A stretch of 64,000 nt of DNA from Amesomyces nigricolor. Lineage: Eukaryota; Ascomycota; Sordariomycetes; Sordariales; Chaetomiaceae. Where the stretch lies: contig SRKS01000003.1 in the NCBI GenBank assembly GCA_004802645.1, forward strand, positions 2,852,001-2,916,000. The letters are read 5' to 3'. Under the pieces are notes generated by a model. The model was not told the DNA's origin. It did not search any database and saw only the letters and a program-made list of their open reading frames with translations. Positions 41,589 to 52,949 of this stretch are shown piece by piece (position 1 is the first letter of the stretch; every line of letters begins with the position of its first letter). A program made the translations under genes and the position numbers.

Positions 41589-43115
41589 ATGTTTTCGCAG
41601 CACGACGGCATTCTCGACGGCGCGCGGAAACCTCGAAATCGGGACGGCCTTGGATGGAGCGACATCATCGATCGACTCCCCTCGTTCGCCATGAAATCGG
41701 CAACGCTTCGCACGCTGCGCCACGCGCTGTGGCCGCGGAGCAACAATGATGCCCCCAAACCGCTGCGACCGACTGCCTACCTCGACGGCCTGCGAGGCTT
41801 CATGGCCTTCTTGGTGTACTGGCATCACCACGAGCTCTGGTCGCACAGCTTGGAGGATTGGGAGATCTACGAGAACGGATGGGGATACAAGGGGCAGTTC
41901 TACTTCTGCACCATGCCCTTCTTTCGAACCCTGTTCACGGGCGGCCACATCGCCGTGGCCGTCTTCTACGTCATCTCGGGCTACGTGCTCTCAGTTAAGC
42001 CGCTGTCGCTCATCCACGCCGGCGAGCACCTTAAACTCTTCGACAACCTCGCGTCCGCCTTCTTCCGCCGCTGGTTCCGGCTGTACATCCCGCTCATGGT
42101 GACGACGCTCTTCTGGGTCACGTCATGGCACGTCTTTGGCTTCTGGAACGCATCCTGCGAAGCCAAGGCGACCCTCGGCGAGGAGCTCATCAACTGGTAC
42201 ATCGAGTTCAAGAACTTCAGCTTCCTCTTCAAGGAGGGCTGGATCTGGGTCAAATACAACACGCATCTGTGGTCGATCCCGCTCGAGATGCGCGGCTCCG
42301 TCGTCATCTTCATCTCCTGCATCGCCCTCGCCAAGGCCACCACCAAAGCCCGCCTGCTCTGCATGCTCGCCCTCATCTGGTACTACCTCTACGCCGTCGA
42401 CGGCTACTACTGCGCCCTCTTCGTCGCCGGCATGCTCCAATGCGACCTCGACCTGCTCGCGCGCAACCAACACACGGGCTACTTCCCGCGCCTGCTGCGC
42501 GCCCTCGAGCCCTACAAGACCTTCATCTACTACCACGTCCTCATCATCGGCCTGTTCCTCGCGGGTGTCCCGACGTACGACCAGGACGTCACGCACCTGG
42601 CCAGGAGCCCCGGCTGGGCCTGGCTGTCGTACCTCAAACCCCAGGCCGTCTTCGACTACAAGTGGTTTTACCTCTCTGTGTCCGGCACCATGATTGTGGC
42701 GTGTGTTCCGCGCATCGCGTGGCTCAAGCGGTTTTTTGAGACGCGGTTTTGCCAGTTTCTTGGGCGTATTTCGTTCGCGCTGTATCTGGTGCATGGGCCG
42801 ATCTTGAGCTCGGTTGGTGATCGGGTGTATTACATGACGGGGTGGACGCGCGCCCCGGATGATAAGCATGAGCAGGTGGCGGCGTGGGCGAATTTGCTGC
42901 CGCTGCCGAGGGTTGGGCCGTTGGGGCTGGAACTGTCGTTCTTGTTGCCGAATTTGTTTCTGTTGCCGCTGACGCTGTATGTGGCGGATGTGGTGACGCG
43001 CATGGTGGATGAGCCGGCGGTGAGGTTTGCGGCGTGGTTGTATAAGCGGGTGCAAGGGAAAGGGGGGCCGGAGCAGAAGCCGATTGAGATCGCGCCGTTG
43101 ATGAGGGTGGAGTGA
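41589..43115 (+). CDS. Acyltransferase 3 family integral membrane protein
   Basis: Polytopic membrane acyl-transferase (Acyl_transf_3); relatives O-acylate sugars, lipids or secondary metabolites. Single exon, 508 residues from the first ATG at 41589; a second in-frame ATG at 41691 is possible. The N-terminal family motif is clear: AYLDGLRGFMAFLVYWHHHE, with the His cluster at residues 79-81. Next are GHIAVAVFYVISGYVLS and FFRRWFRLYIPL, then about ten hydrophobic segments, and a C-terminal FLGRISFALYLVHGPIL that is also characteristic. It resembles the fungal subgroup annotated as acyltransferases with unknown substrates. Strong 5'-to-3' shift from C-ending to G-ending codons along the gene, also seen in other genes here. 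Confidence 0.92.
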   Translation: MFSQHDGILDGARKPRNRDGLGWSDIIDRLPSFAMKSATLRTLRHALWPRSNNDAPKPLRPTAYLDGLRGFMAFLVYWHHHELWSHSLEDWEIYENGWGYKGQFYFCTMPFFRTLFTGGHIAVAVFYVISGYVLSVKPLSLIHAGEHLKLFDNLASAFFRRWFRLYIPLMVTTLFWVTSWHVFGFWNASCEAKATLGEELINWYIEFKNFSFLFKEGWIWVKYNTHLWSIPLEMRGSVVIFISCIALAKATTKARLLCMLALIWYYLYAVDGYYCALFVAGMLQCDLDLLARNQHTGYFPRLLRALEPYKTFIYYHVLIIGLFLAGVPTYDQDVTHLARSPGWAWLSYLKPQAVFDYKWFYLSVSGTMIVACVPRIAWLKRFFETRFCQFLGRISFALYLVHGPILSSVGDRVYYMTGWTRAPDDKHEQVAAWANLLPLPRVGPLGLELSFLLPNLFLLPLTLYVADVVTRMVDEPAVRFAAWLYKRVQGKGGPEQKPIEIAPLMRVE

Positions 43116-46100
43116 TGAGGAAGCAGTGCTACTGGAAGGAGGAGAGATGGGGGGTTGTGATGACGACCATGAGGTCTCTGGGTCTTCTTCCTTTGGATTG
43201 TTGACCTCCCGGCGAGCGCGCTTTGTTTGCTATCTTCTTTTTGGCTTGTCGGGACTGTACATGTTACATACATCTCTCGCCTTTTTTGGATATGCCCTGC
43301 GTGGGATCCTCAGGAGGCAACCTGGGGGTAATCTGTTATATCTTTGTATTAGGGTACTAGAGGGACAGACTCGGGACGGTCGTGGTGTTTTGGGTTTATT
43401 TTGCATAGCGAGGGAATGTATTGGCGTAGTTATCAAGCTGCAGTCACAACAGTTCCTTTCTTGATTTATGAGACTTGGAAAGGTTTGAGAGCTTGACTTG
43501 AGAGGAAGTTTGACCGCTACTCAATCCCTAAAACACTGACAATACCTTTCCAGATCGCATTGTCCGCCAAATTGAGAATGTCTATTGGTTTTTGCCGCCC
43601 AAACCCACGACCTCGCAGCCGCCCCTGAACCTCACCGCCCACACCACAGTGGCCCCCGAGCCACGAACACATGTCACGTCAAAACAAGCACCTTGTCCCT
43701 CCCCGTGTCACATGTCCCTTGCATTCCCTCCTCGTTAACTTAGCTCCGGCTGTTGAATCGAAACACCCCATCGGTCCCCCCTCAAGAGAATGTCACACCC
43801 GGATGGAGATGGCTTGTGTTCCTTCCCCAGACTCTCGGACCTGCCCCCCCCCTCATGTTGTCCTGCGGAGGGGTCTGAGGAGGGAATATCCGTAATAAGG
43901 GGCGGGGCAAACCATGGCCATCAGCCCACTGCACCACACAGACAAGCAAGCGCAAGGCACGCAAATTGGAACCGGCAAATCAAGGCGGAGCCGAGGTTTG
44001 GTTGTGAGATTGGGGGGCGGGAGGCTAGGACGGTTTGGGGAGGTTGGCCCGTGAGGGGGTAGGGGGAAGGGAGTGTGTTGGGCTGTTGGTTGTGGGGGGA
44101 ATACCCCTGCTTTAGGCGGCTTGGCGGGTGGTGTTGCCGCTGAAGGATTGGGGGAGGGGATGATAGAGATGAGATCTCACATTGTGATGATAGAGGAAGT
44201 GGGATTTATCATTTAACGATACAGGCGCGCCGTTATGGAACAATGGTTGGGGGGGTTTGGATGGCGGTCAACCCTTTTGCCTCTCGGACGACAACAACAA
44301 GAACACGAACGCGGGTGGCAAGTGCTGACTTGCGCCCTGCTGATAGTCTCGAGTCTTCCCCGATTCTGCATCCAGGCGAACGCAAGCCCCCGTTCGTTCA
44401 TGCAGCTCACCCAATCCTGTAGATGCCGTTCCCTGTCTTCTGCCACGCTTGTCTGACACGAGCCGAGAAATCGGTGTGTGGCATGTGAAGTGACACTGAA
44501 AGGCTGAATAGGGGTTAGCCCGTACAGTGCAGGTGTGGCGTGGCCCGAGGTATCTGTACTTCTGAGTGAGAAGGCGGTCGAGTGCGCAACGGCGGTAAAG
44601 AATCAGGGGGTGAGATGGTGGGTTGTGTTGGTTCAGGGACCGGAATTGCAGCCGTTGAATTGAAACTAGGGAAGCTTGGAGGTTCATCCGTTAGATGATG
44701 GATGGCCTTCAATACAGTGAGTTTATTACACTCTCTGTCACCTTGATGTCGCGGCCGCTGCCACATTCTCTGTTCTCCTTCCCCTTTCTCATCAGCCCCA
44801 TCGATCCGAAATCTCCGTGTCGCGTCTGATGGTAACACCGCCTTTAAGCTCCTTAAAATGCTACCTCCCAATATCGGGCAAAACTTTCAGCTCCCCCTTC
44901 TTCGCATGTTTGCCGCTGTTGCACTCCATAACCCCAATGCAGATAATTACTACCACAGCTCTCTCGTCTCCCACCTTTCTCAGTCATGCGCAAGTCCTTG
45001 GCACACATAATCTCCTGCATCGAAGGATAGGCTCGGCAAGTCGTATCAGTACATACAATGGCATGCTATCATTGCATCGTCTTGAGTGTATGCAGTCCTG
45101 GTTCTGGACAGTTTCTACAACATGTCCGTTGGGGGCCTTTTGGGGAATTGTGTGGGCTTCGATGCCACTAGAACCTAGGGGTTGGAAGAGACTACGAGAC
45201 TGAGAAGGAGGTCGGTGCAGTAACCGCTGGAACTCGGTTAGGAGCAAGGTGCTCGTCTCGGCGGGGTGTTACGTCTTGTTGGATCGGATTGTATAAGGGA
45301 GAACGACGGGTTGTCGAGAGACATGCGGATATGGACCAAAGAGCCCTCCCTCTCAACGACAATATAAAGAAAGCATTGAAGCTCGAGATTGTAGTAGTTA
45401 TCCAGTTTTGATCAGAAGGTTCCAATGTCAAGAGCAAGCTCGAAGTACAACCAGCCCACCTTGTGCCAATCCGCCCCGTCTTCTCGTTGAAACTTCAGAT
45501 CTCTATTGAGTCCTGGAACCCTGAAAATGGCATGCCAACAATTAGTATAATCAGCAGAGAAATTTCCCCTGTGCCCAATGACACAACAATCCTTTTTAAC
45601 TCAACATCCGTGTTTTTGACTTAGAACTAAAGAAGTGATATGAACCCAACAGTCACGAATACAGACCAGATGAGAGTGTTGCGGTGGCAGATCCAAGTCA
45701 CAGCAACCTGACTTAGTAACGAAATGAAATGCCTTAACCTATCTCGGAAGGACTTACACCACCCACAAGTAAGAAGAACCGAAGCTCACTTAACCACAAA
45801 TACCAGCTTACAGCAAACCAGGTTACTCTCAAACCCCCCCCCCCCAAAAAAAAAAATTAATTTGAATCTTCCATCACGGAACAAATTCCAAAACCGATGC
45901 TAAGCAGACAATCCCCTTAAACAGCAGGCGAAGATAGTCTGTACCGGACTGACACAACCAGCATCCTCAACCTTCCACGAGCAAATCAACCGGGTATGAC
46001 CACCGCCACGGCATTGGCAGATAAACAGTCTGTATAGGGGATGTAGGATACAGTCCCAAGAGAGATTGGTGCTATTCAAACTATTGAGAGGAGGAGAAGA

Positions 46101-47392
46101 GTTGAGCCTAGTTATAAGCCCACAAACCAAAAAAGGATTGAACTCCAACAGCGGATTTGCGGGATCAACAAAGGGCAAAGTATGATTACCACCATTTATG
46201 TTTCTCCCATTTCCAATCGGCTGTTAGTCTTGTCTTATGCGGGACCGTCGCTCACCCCGTCATGTCAGAGCAGCATACATCTATCCCTCAATGCGAGGAA
46301 TTTAGCAAGAACACCCCTTCTCTCGACTTCCAAGTACATGCTATCTGTCAAGACTGTTCTTTCTTCCCACTGAAGGCGATCTGATAGTATTACTTGACAA
46401 TTACGCTCCTTCAGCTGCTGTAAATAGAGTATGTGCCCGTAGCTACAATTGCAGAGATATATGGGTTTACCGCTGTTGATTCAGTTAGTTTTACACGTAA
46501 CTGTAATCATCAAACAACAAACCAGGTAATGTGTTGGGGGGGCCAATGACAAGTGGTGAAAGTGATTCGAAGCACAAAAGCTACGGTTTTGTTAAGATGC
46601 TGCAAGGTCGAATTGTCAAATGGGGAAAGAGAACAAGAAAAGGAAAATGGAGGATTGGATAAAGGGTTCTTGTTATTGTGTCAGGAAAGAGAGAACTCAA
46701 GAAAGGAACCTGAGGGGGCAGAGCGTCAGATTAAAACTATACTAAGATCTCTGGGTATGGTCAGCGTTGGAGTGGACTGGGAATAACTGAGGAAACGCAA
46801 CCAGTTCCATTCGAGAGGTACAGAGAGGGTTTGCTCGCGTTATGCCACCATTATCAGAGAGTTGGTTTTAAAGTCTTTAATACCCTATGTCTCCCAAATA
46901 GAAACAATCCGTTTAAGTTCAATATGACTAACTTTCAGAAGGCCATCACCACCATCAAGGGCTTCTTTCTCAAATCGCAGCAAAGTGACATCCTATTATT
47001 ACCTCTGTAACAGTATCCTTCACATGAGATACACACTAGCATTACATCTAACCATCACATTCCCCCATTGACATTGAAGACGCACAAGAAGCAAGCAACC
47101 AAACAACGCTAAACCCTCTAAACATACAATCCAAAAACATCTTTTTGATAATACATGATATCATGACCTCGTGCAGTGTGCCGTTTCACCACTTGCTCTC
47201 GTTCTGCCTGTCTCGTCTTTCTTCGCTGGTATAGTATGTGCCCCTCGACCCCTGAGAGACAAAATGGTCCGCATCTGCAACTATTACATTAGTACAAAAG
47301 CCTCGTTGGTATATGTTAGTATACAGTGAGTAAATGAGTGACAGGTATTCAAAAAAGAAATCCTTGCTGATCATCTCCGGCCAGGACCAAGG
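43116..47392. other. 4.3-kb gene-free region, AT-richer toward the right
   Basis: No open frame here combines length, start context, splice sites or domain signature. Sequence at about 44.9-47.4 kb looks clearly less GC-rich than the coding regions, with A/T runs and a C13/A11-type junction near 45832-45857. I see no transposon terminal repeats, no RT, integrase or transposase motifs, and no tRNA or 5S pattern. It may be a degraded, AT-shifted region, or hold non-coding transcripts or long UTRs of the zinc-finger gene. Confidence 0.45.
45832..45857 (+). repeat. Poly-C/poly-A run
   Basis: A run of about 13 C is followed directly by a run of about 11 A. It is a simple homopolymer junction in gene-free DNA; its length may be imprecise in assembly. 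Confidence 0.7.
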
Positions 47393-50230
47393 TTAGTACC
47401 CTTCCTGTGGTCCATGGTGTCCTCCCCCAAACATCCCCCCATTTCCTCCTCCGCCGTGCATCCCTGTATGGAACGACCACTCCGTTGGATCCGCAAAGCC
47501 ATGTATTTCTCCTGGACTAGAGGTCTGGAAAGGCCCTCCTGGGACTGCTCCTGCCGTGTGGAAGCCGTGATGATGCGGAGGCCCAGTGACATGGATCGCT
47601 ACCGGGGAGAGCTGGGCGCCCATGTCATCTGGCATCGCCTTGCTGCAGGTCGGACAGTACATGTTGCCACATCTCCCGGGTGGGTGTGCCTCGACGAGCG
47701 TTTGGCTCGAGTCACGGTTTTCGTCACGGATCCAGCTCAGACTGGCGAGAGAAGATCTTGGTGTGGTCGACATGGTTAGTCGATTCGCAATGATGGTTGC
47801 TGCTGACGTTGGTCGCGGGATGTCCTGCTGCATTGCTTCTGGTGAGAAAGTCTCCGGGGCGTGTTCCGGCGACAAGTACGACGGCTGAACGTCGAGCGGA
47901 GCGTGATGCATGGGCTGATAGTGCGTCGGTGTCACGGCAGGATGCTGAAAGATGTCGCCGGGGCTGGTGTAGGGAACGGTGTAGGCGCTGGTGACTGTTA
48001 CGGCCGGATTCTCCCAGCCCGTGTATTGCGGCCCGGGGTCGAGATTCTGAGGCGCCGGTGGCATGGGGACCGACTGGCTGGGTAGAATGGCTGGTGCTTG
48101 TCTGAACGAGTGGCCCATCCTCGCCTGGGGCTGAGGGGTTCGTGATCGCTGTATTGGCATCGGGATTTGCGTCGGTGGCGGTGCTTTGGGCAGGATATCG
48201 GGACGCTTGATCCGCTTCGGCGGGGGATTGGGCCGCCTCCGGGCCGACGCGCTTCTAATATTCGCGGGCGCAGTTGCATTGGGACTCTCTGATCCTGGCA
48301 GAACGGTTGCTGTCGCCACGTTTCCGGGGGCAACTGTGGGTGTGGAAGCAGGCGAGGGAGGGAGGCGAGGAGTAGAGGCCCAGCTGTCGCTCGACGCAGG
48401 TTGGCTAATGGCGGCGCTCGTGAAGAGTGAGACTGTCCCTGATACCCGCTGTTCCCAGTCCTGCACCACAATCTCGATCCAGTTGTAGATGGACTGCATG
48501 CTCAGTTCAAGACCTTGACGGATTTTGGTGTCAATATTCATCAGCTGTGTTGCTCCGTCGAGAACATGGCGGTACTGGAGCCCAAGAAGGTCTTTCAGTG
48601 TGCTCAAAAACTTCTTGGACTCTGAGATGAAGTCAAAGATCTCCATAACCGGGACAAACACTGGTCTGGTTAGATGAGTGAGGCATGATGGGAGGAAGGA
48701 AGTTGCCTACCGGGATCGGGGATGACCTTATCAACTGGGAAAAGAAGCTTCCACAAGGAGACCCAGTTGTCGATCTTGGCCTTGAGACTCCTGGCTTCCA
48801 GAGAGGAGATGATCTTTTGGGTGATGCCGTCCTCGGGGTCTGCGCCACCGCTGTCGAATGAAACGTGGCACACGTTGAGCTGACGCAGATGGGCGTCCAA
48901 GTCGTTTTTCGAGACGAAGCCATGGCAGCATCGAGGGCAAGGGAATGGCCCTGCGTTTCTCTGAACGGGGGGATGATGAGCACGGATATGCTTTCTGTAG
49001 GGCGTCAGCATGACATGTGATCCAACACCGGTGAAGAACCTACTTCAGTTGCGACATGTCGGCAAAAGAGTGTGTGGCACAGACGTAGTAGTCTCGCACG
49101 TTGAAACGAAGGGGATTACGCTTGCGGTAGGGGCAGCTGAAGTTTGTGATGCCACTCCCGCGGGTGCTGTACACCTGCGATGCCGGTGACACGTCCCTTT
49201 CTTCGCCCCCCTGGCTGTCTCGGCCTCCCAGTCCCCCACCATCATCGCTGCCTCCATCTGCCTTCCTCTTCCCCTTCCCATGCTGGCTTGAGTGTTGGCC
49301 GCCGTCGCCAGAACCTGGGGTGCCACCGTAGTGGGACGTTGGACTGCCCTGGCCAGAAGTTGCTTGGATAAATCCCTGGTTTCCTTCGTTGGCGGCGGCC
49401 CACAGTTCCTGAAGGTAGCGGTAGGTGCAGTCCCAGACCAATAATGGGGCGGCACAGTCGTCCACGTCCTTGCCAAAGGTGCTCCTCAAGACCCAAGAGG
49501 ACAGCTCATCCACAAGTCTACCCTCCTCCTCCTCGTCCTCTTCATCCTCGTTCTTCCCACAAGAGAGGTTGGAGCTAGGCGGGGTGATGCTTGGTGGGGC
49601 AAGTTGGATCCTAGATCGAGTGTGAGCAGGGGCAACGTCACTGAAGACAAACAAGTCCTTGGATGATAATACGCACTTGCTCGTCTGCTTCCGCGGTTGG
49701 CGTTGAGGGATGATGGACACCCCGACGTCGGTGTCCTCAACCTCGATGCGGATCTCCCGCGACAGGCTGGACTCCGGACGGCTGCACTCGGACTGTGTGT
49801 TGACACAGGTGGTGGAGGAGAGGATCGAGTCAATGGAGCCGAGGCCGCGGTTGTGCTTCCGGAAGGACGCCTCGTCGGTGTCTTTGGAAGTCACCTTGCC
49901 CTGGGAGCTGACGAGGACCAGCTGGGGGCGGGTCTTCTTGATGGACTCGGGAGTCAGGGACTTTGAGGCGGCGGGGAAGCTGGCCAGGGTCGGGCTGCTG
50001 GGCGGGGTGGTGCCGGAGAGGGACAGGGCATCGGCAGCTGCTGTGCGGCGGAGGTCGGGCTCCGAGTCCTGGCGGCGGGGCTTCGGGGTAACGCGGCCGA
50101 CAGCTGCGGGCTTCCGCGAGTAGGATGCATCCTTCCGTGGGCGATATGGGATGCGGACGACGGTGTCGCCGCCTAGCTTCTGTGCGACGCGCCGGGACAC
50201 AGGGGACCTGCCCCTGGCACCGGGTTCCAT
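47393..50230 (-). CDS. Fungal C2H2-type zinc-finger domain protein
   Basis: Exons on the minus strand are 50230-49044, 48994-48711 and 48660-47393, giving 912 residues. Donors are GTAGGT and GTAGGC, with CTACAG and ACCAG acceptors. Both junctions restore conserved sequence: SQLK to KHIRAHH, and DP to VFVPVMEIF. The N-terminal 350 residues are Ser/Pro-rich with an acidic run (NEDEEDEEEEGR). Two degenerate C2H2 units follow: SCPYRKRNPLRF...YYVCATHSFADMSQLKKHIRAHH and FPCPRCCHGFVSKNDLDAHL with a later Cys. This paired arrangement is typical of a large, poorly studied Pezizomycotina family. After them, a helical part (IFDFISESKKFLSTLKDLLG) precedes a Pro/Ser-rich, probably disordered tail. A role in nucleic-acid binding or signalling is plausible but unproven. 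Confidence 0.9.
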
Positions 50231-50586
50231 TCTCTCAGGAGATGGAGGCTGAGAGCGATCGAAGGAGAGTACCTAACCGTGCTAGCCTATGATGTAGGCA
50301 GGACGGTGTGGGCTGGGCTGGACGCGTCTGTTTCGCAGCAGCAGCTCCACCAGAATCGCGGGTCCCGAGACGTCTCGACCCGGACCCCCGTTTCCCTTCG
50401 ATGACGCCCCGGGTTGAAGGTGGAGGGGCTCTGGTGAGCGGTCAGCGGGGACGGGAGTGCTGGACTCGTCCTCCGGGCGTGCGACGGGCGCTTGCTGCGA
50501 CGAGGGACCTGGTCGTCGCGGGCGGCTGGGGACGTGGATTATTGGTTTTCATGCGATGGCGACGAGAGGCACAGCGTGTTTCTGGA

Positions 50587-50712
50587 AATGAGCGACTGGG
50601 AATGAGCGAACGAGTGAGTGTATGGGTAAAACGAGCGTGTGTGTGTGTGTGTGTGTATCCGTAAAATGAGCGAGTTGGGCCACTACTGAGCCGCCCGCAT
50701 GAATGAGCGATG
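50587..50712. repeat. (GT)n microsatellite with four AATGAGCGA copies
   Basis: AATGAGCGA occurs at about 50587, 50601, 50664 and 50702. A GT dinucleotide run of about ten units lies between the second and third copies (about 50637-50656). The cluster is about 360-480 bases upstream of the zinc-finger gene start. The copies could be binding sites or decayed tandem duplications. Confidence 0.7.
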
Positions 50713-51796
50713 CGAAGGACCAGAGCGAGAGACTTGAGACTGAGACGGAGCGTCAGACTGGAGATGGAAATGAGAGAATGGACCGCGCCCCCGCGACGGA
50801 TTGTTTCAACTGGCGCCTGCCCGTCTTCTTCAGTCGGACACTTGCTAGGTTGGCCAGGTTGCGGGAAGGCGGGAAGACGGGAAGAAGGAAGAGGGGCCCT
50901 TCCTCTGTGTCTTTCTGGGGTTCTCTCTGGGCCCTGACCTGGCTTGCTTCCTGGGGAGAGAGCCTCGCCTCGCGGTTTCCTCCCCCTGAGCTTCCGCGAG
51001 GACGTGTTTTAATTTCGATCGTCCCAATCGAGAAGTCGCAGCTGTGGCGCATGGGCCAATTAAAGAAGCGTCAACCGTAGGGCTGCGATTGGCTCAGGCA
51101 GGCGTTCCTGAGACCAGCCTGCTTGGCCCCCGGCCGCAACCCGAAGCACAGGCCAGCCCCAGCCCAGAGCGTTGCGTCCTGCGTCGACAGCGTCACTGAG
51201 CGTTGACATGGACGCGTCCCTTCTGTGCATCTGCTTTCGCTGCTTTCGGGCCTCATCCCATGTTTCAGATGCGCTGCCCTCCGCGTGCAGATCGGCGACC
51301 AGGGACGAATCAGGCTCGGCCCCGCCCAGCTGAGATCGCAGCATCGTGCCCTGCAGATTCGAGGTTATAAACAGTCCATCAACCCTGCCACTCGAGATCC
51401 GAGCGACAGCCACCCGCGGCTTGCTTCCTCCACGCGCTCCATGTGGCCCGCAGCACCGTGATGATGCCGACATCCAGGCCCAGTCACATGCGGCATCTAA
51501 CTCGCCCAGGAGATGGCAGATGCGTCCCCGACCTGCGCTTCACGTGTCGGCATGCCATCCTCGAGTTTCAGATGCTGCCATGCAGACCTCCTCTGCTGAA
51601 ATATCTCTGCAAAACGACGCCGGATTGCCATGATCCATGTTGCTGATCTGGAGCACAGCCAGTCGCAAACATGGTCCCGAGCAAACACCTGCACGCCAAG
51701 ACTCAAGTCCACATTGTGGAGGTGCCCAAAAAGCTTCCAGAAGGCCGCTTCGAAGCTCCTCCTCCTCCTCGAACCCACACAACAGCAAAAATCAGC

Positions 51797-51800
51797 AAAA
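51797..51800 (-). terminator. Pol III oligo-T terminator of tRNA-Leu
   Basis: Four T on the minus strand begin 7 bases after the tRNA 3' end, with a further run of five T just beyond. This is a normal RNA polymerase III stop. Confidence 0.6.
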
Positions 51801-51806
51801 TATTCG

Positions 51807-51920
51807 TGACAAGGGCGAGATTCGAACTCGCGCCCCATTTCTGAGACCAGGAAAATCTGTGAAGATTGCTAATTCAGGTGATCCTGAACCTGGCGCCTTA
51901 GACCGCTCGGCCACCTTGCC
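51807..51920 (-). tRNA. tRNA-Leu (anticodon CAG), with intron
   Basis: Read on the minus strand from 51920. The acceptor stem GGCAAGG pairs with CCTTGTC (one G-U). The D arm is GCC-GAGCGGTCTAA-GGC and the anticodon stem CCAGG/CCTGG. The loop TTCAGG-T gives anticodon CAG. There is a leucine-type long variable arm (TCTC/GGGG), and the T arm is GCGAG-TTCGAAT-CTCGC. A 30-base intron (51853-51882) interrupts the loop after position 37, the standard place for eukaryotic nuclear tRNA introns. The last base (51807) is the A discriminator. The internal A and B boxes (TGGCCGAGCGG and GAGTTCGAATC) are intact. This decodes CUG codons. Confidence 0.96.
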
Positions 51921-52949
51921 GTTAATTGTTGAGTTTGGCTCGCAAGCCGCCGTCATCCGCGCATCGCACCACCTCGCGTCCTCCCCAACGACACCTCGTG
52001 CAGCCCAGCTACCACCTCCAAAAGCATTTTTGACCCAGCAGAGAATTTCTGCTCGGATTCGGAATTCAAAGGTCGGGAGTTATCATGCGACAACACCCAA
52101 TTGCAAGCACAACTCTAGACCTGCCGAACTCTATCCTTGCCGTCACGCGAGGACAAGCCTCCAGTATGTGATCTCGGGCATTTTGTCGGCTTATCTGCAG
52201 AGTTGCACTGCGCCTCACGGCACTCACGGACAGACTGCACTTAAGAGAAGAGCCGGGCCTGTAAATGCCTGTTTCAGGTAGACAAGTTCAGCTGGCCTGT
52301 TTCCAGGCTCGACACATGCAAACCTGGAACAAGGCAATCATAACAGGCGGGCGCGCGTGCATAATGACGCGCGAATCGATCTCTGCTCGTCCAGTGTTGC
52401 CCGGTCTCTTCAGGAAGCGTCTCATAAACAGCTGATCAGTGATCACTTCTTTCATAACCCAGGTTCAAATCGAAAACAGCACTGCAGCACATGTCCCGCT
52501 GACCACCTGCTTTGTATATCCCCGGGCGACCCCCATCACCAAAATCAGGATAACTATGCATTATTCCGCCAGACTCCAGCACTGGATGCACATCTTACTC
52601 TCACTCTGCGAATTCGCCACTTCCCGCCCAGGCTCGACACAGAATTCTTGCTTGCCGATCTGACATGGCTCTCCTGGCCGGGCGCCTGGTGATGATCTGC
52701 AACCAGACAAAGCATGGCAGTTCCTCTTGCTTCTGGGCTTATATGGTAGCGGTGGTGGGTAGGTTATGGTAAGTTTCAAGTATTTGGAGAGAAGAGGTCA
52801 AAGGATTGCTTGGCTGTTATCTTCTTTTTTGTCCTGTTTCAAGTCAAAGATCCGGATCTACGCTCTTCAAGTCCAGCTTCGTGGCCCTCTAGCCCGGTCA
52901 ACAATGCCCGTCTCCCTGTAGCGTGCCTAATTCAAGGACACACATACAG
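51921..52949. other. Intergenic region
   Basis: 5' flank of tRNA-Leu and 3' flank of the broken kinase-like gene. No supported gene; open frames are short and featureless. Confidence 0.5.

Larger units (their letters stand above)
50231..51806. other. Promoter and flank between zinc-finger gene and tRNA-Leu
   Basis: Contains the presumed promoter/5' leader of the zinc-finger gene with a GT microsatellite and four copies of AATGAGCGA (listed below). Further right only short frames without domains are seen. Confidence 0.5.

Noticed and set aside
41316..41948. 210-codon minus-strand frame across the acyltransferase start
   Set aside because: Antisense to the conserved acyltransferase N-terminus and promoter; no features.
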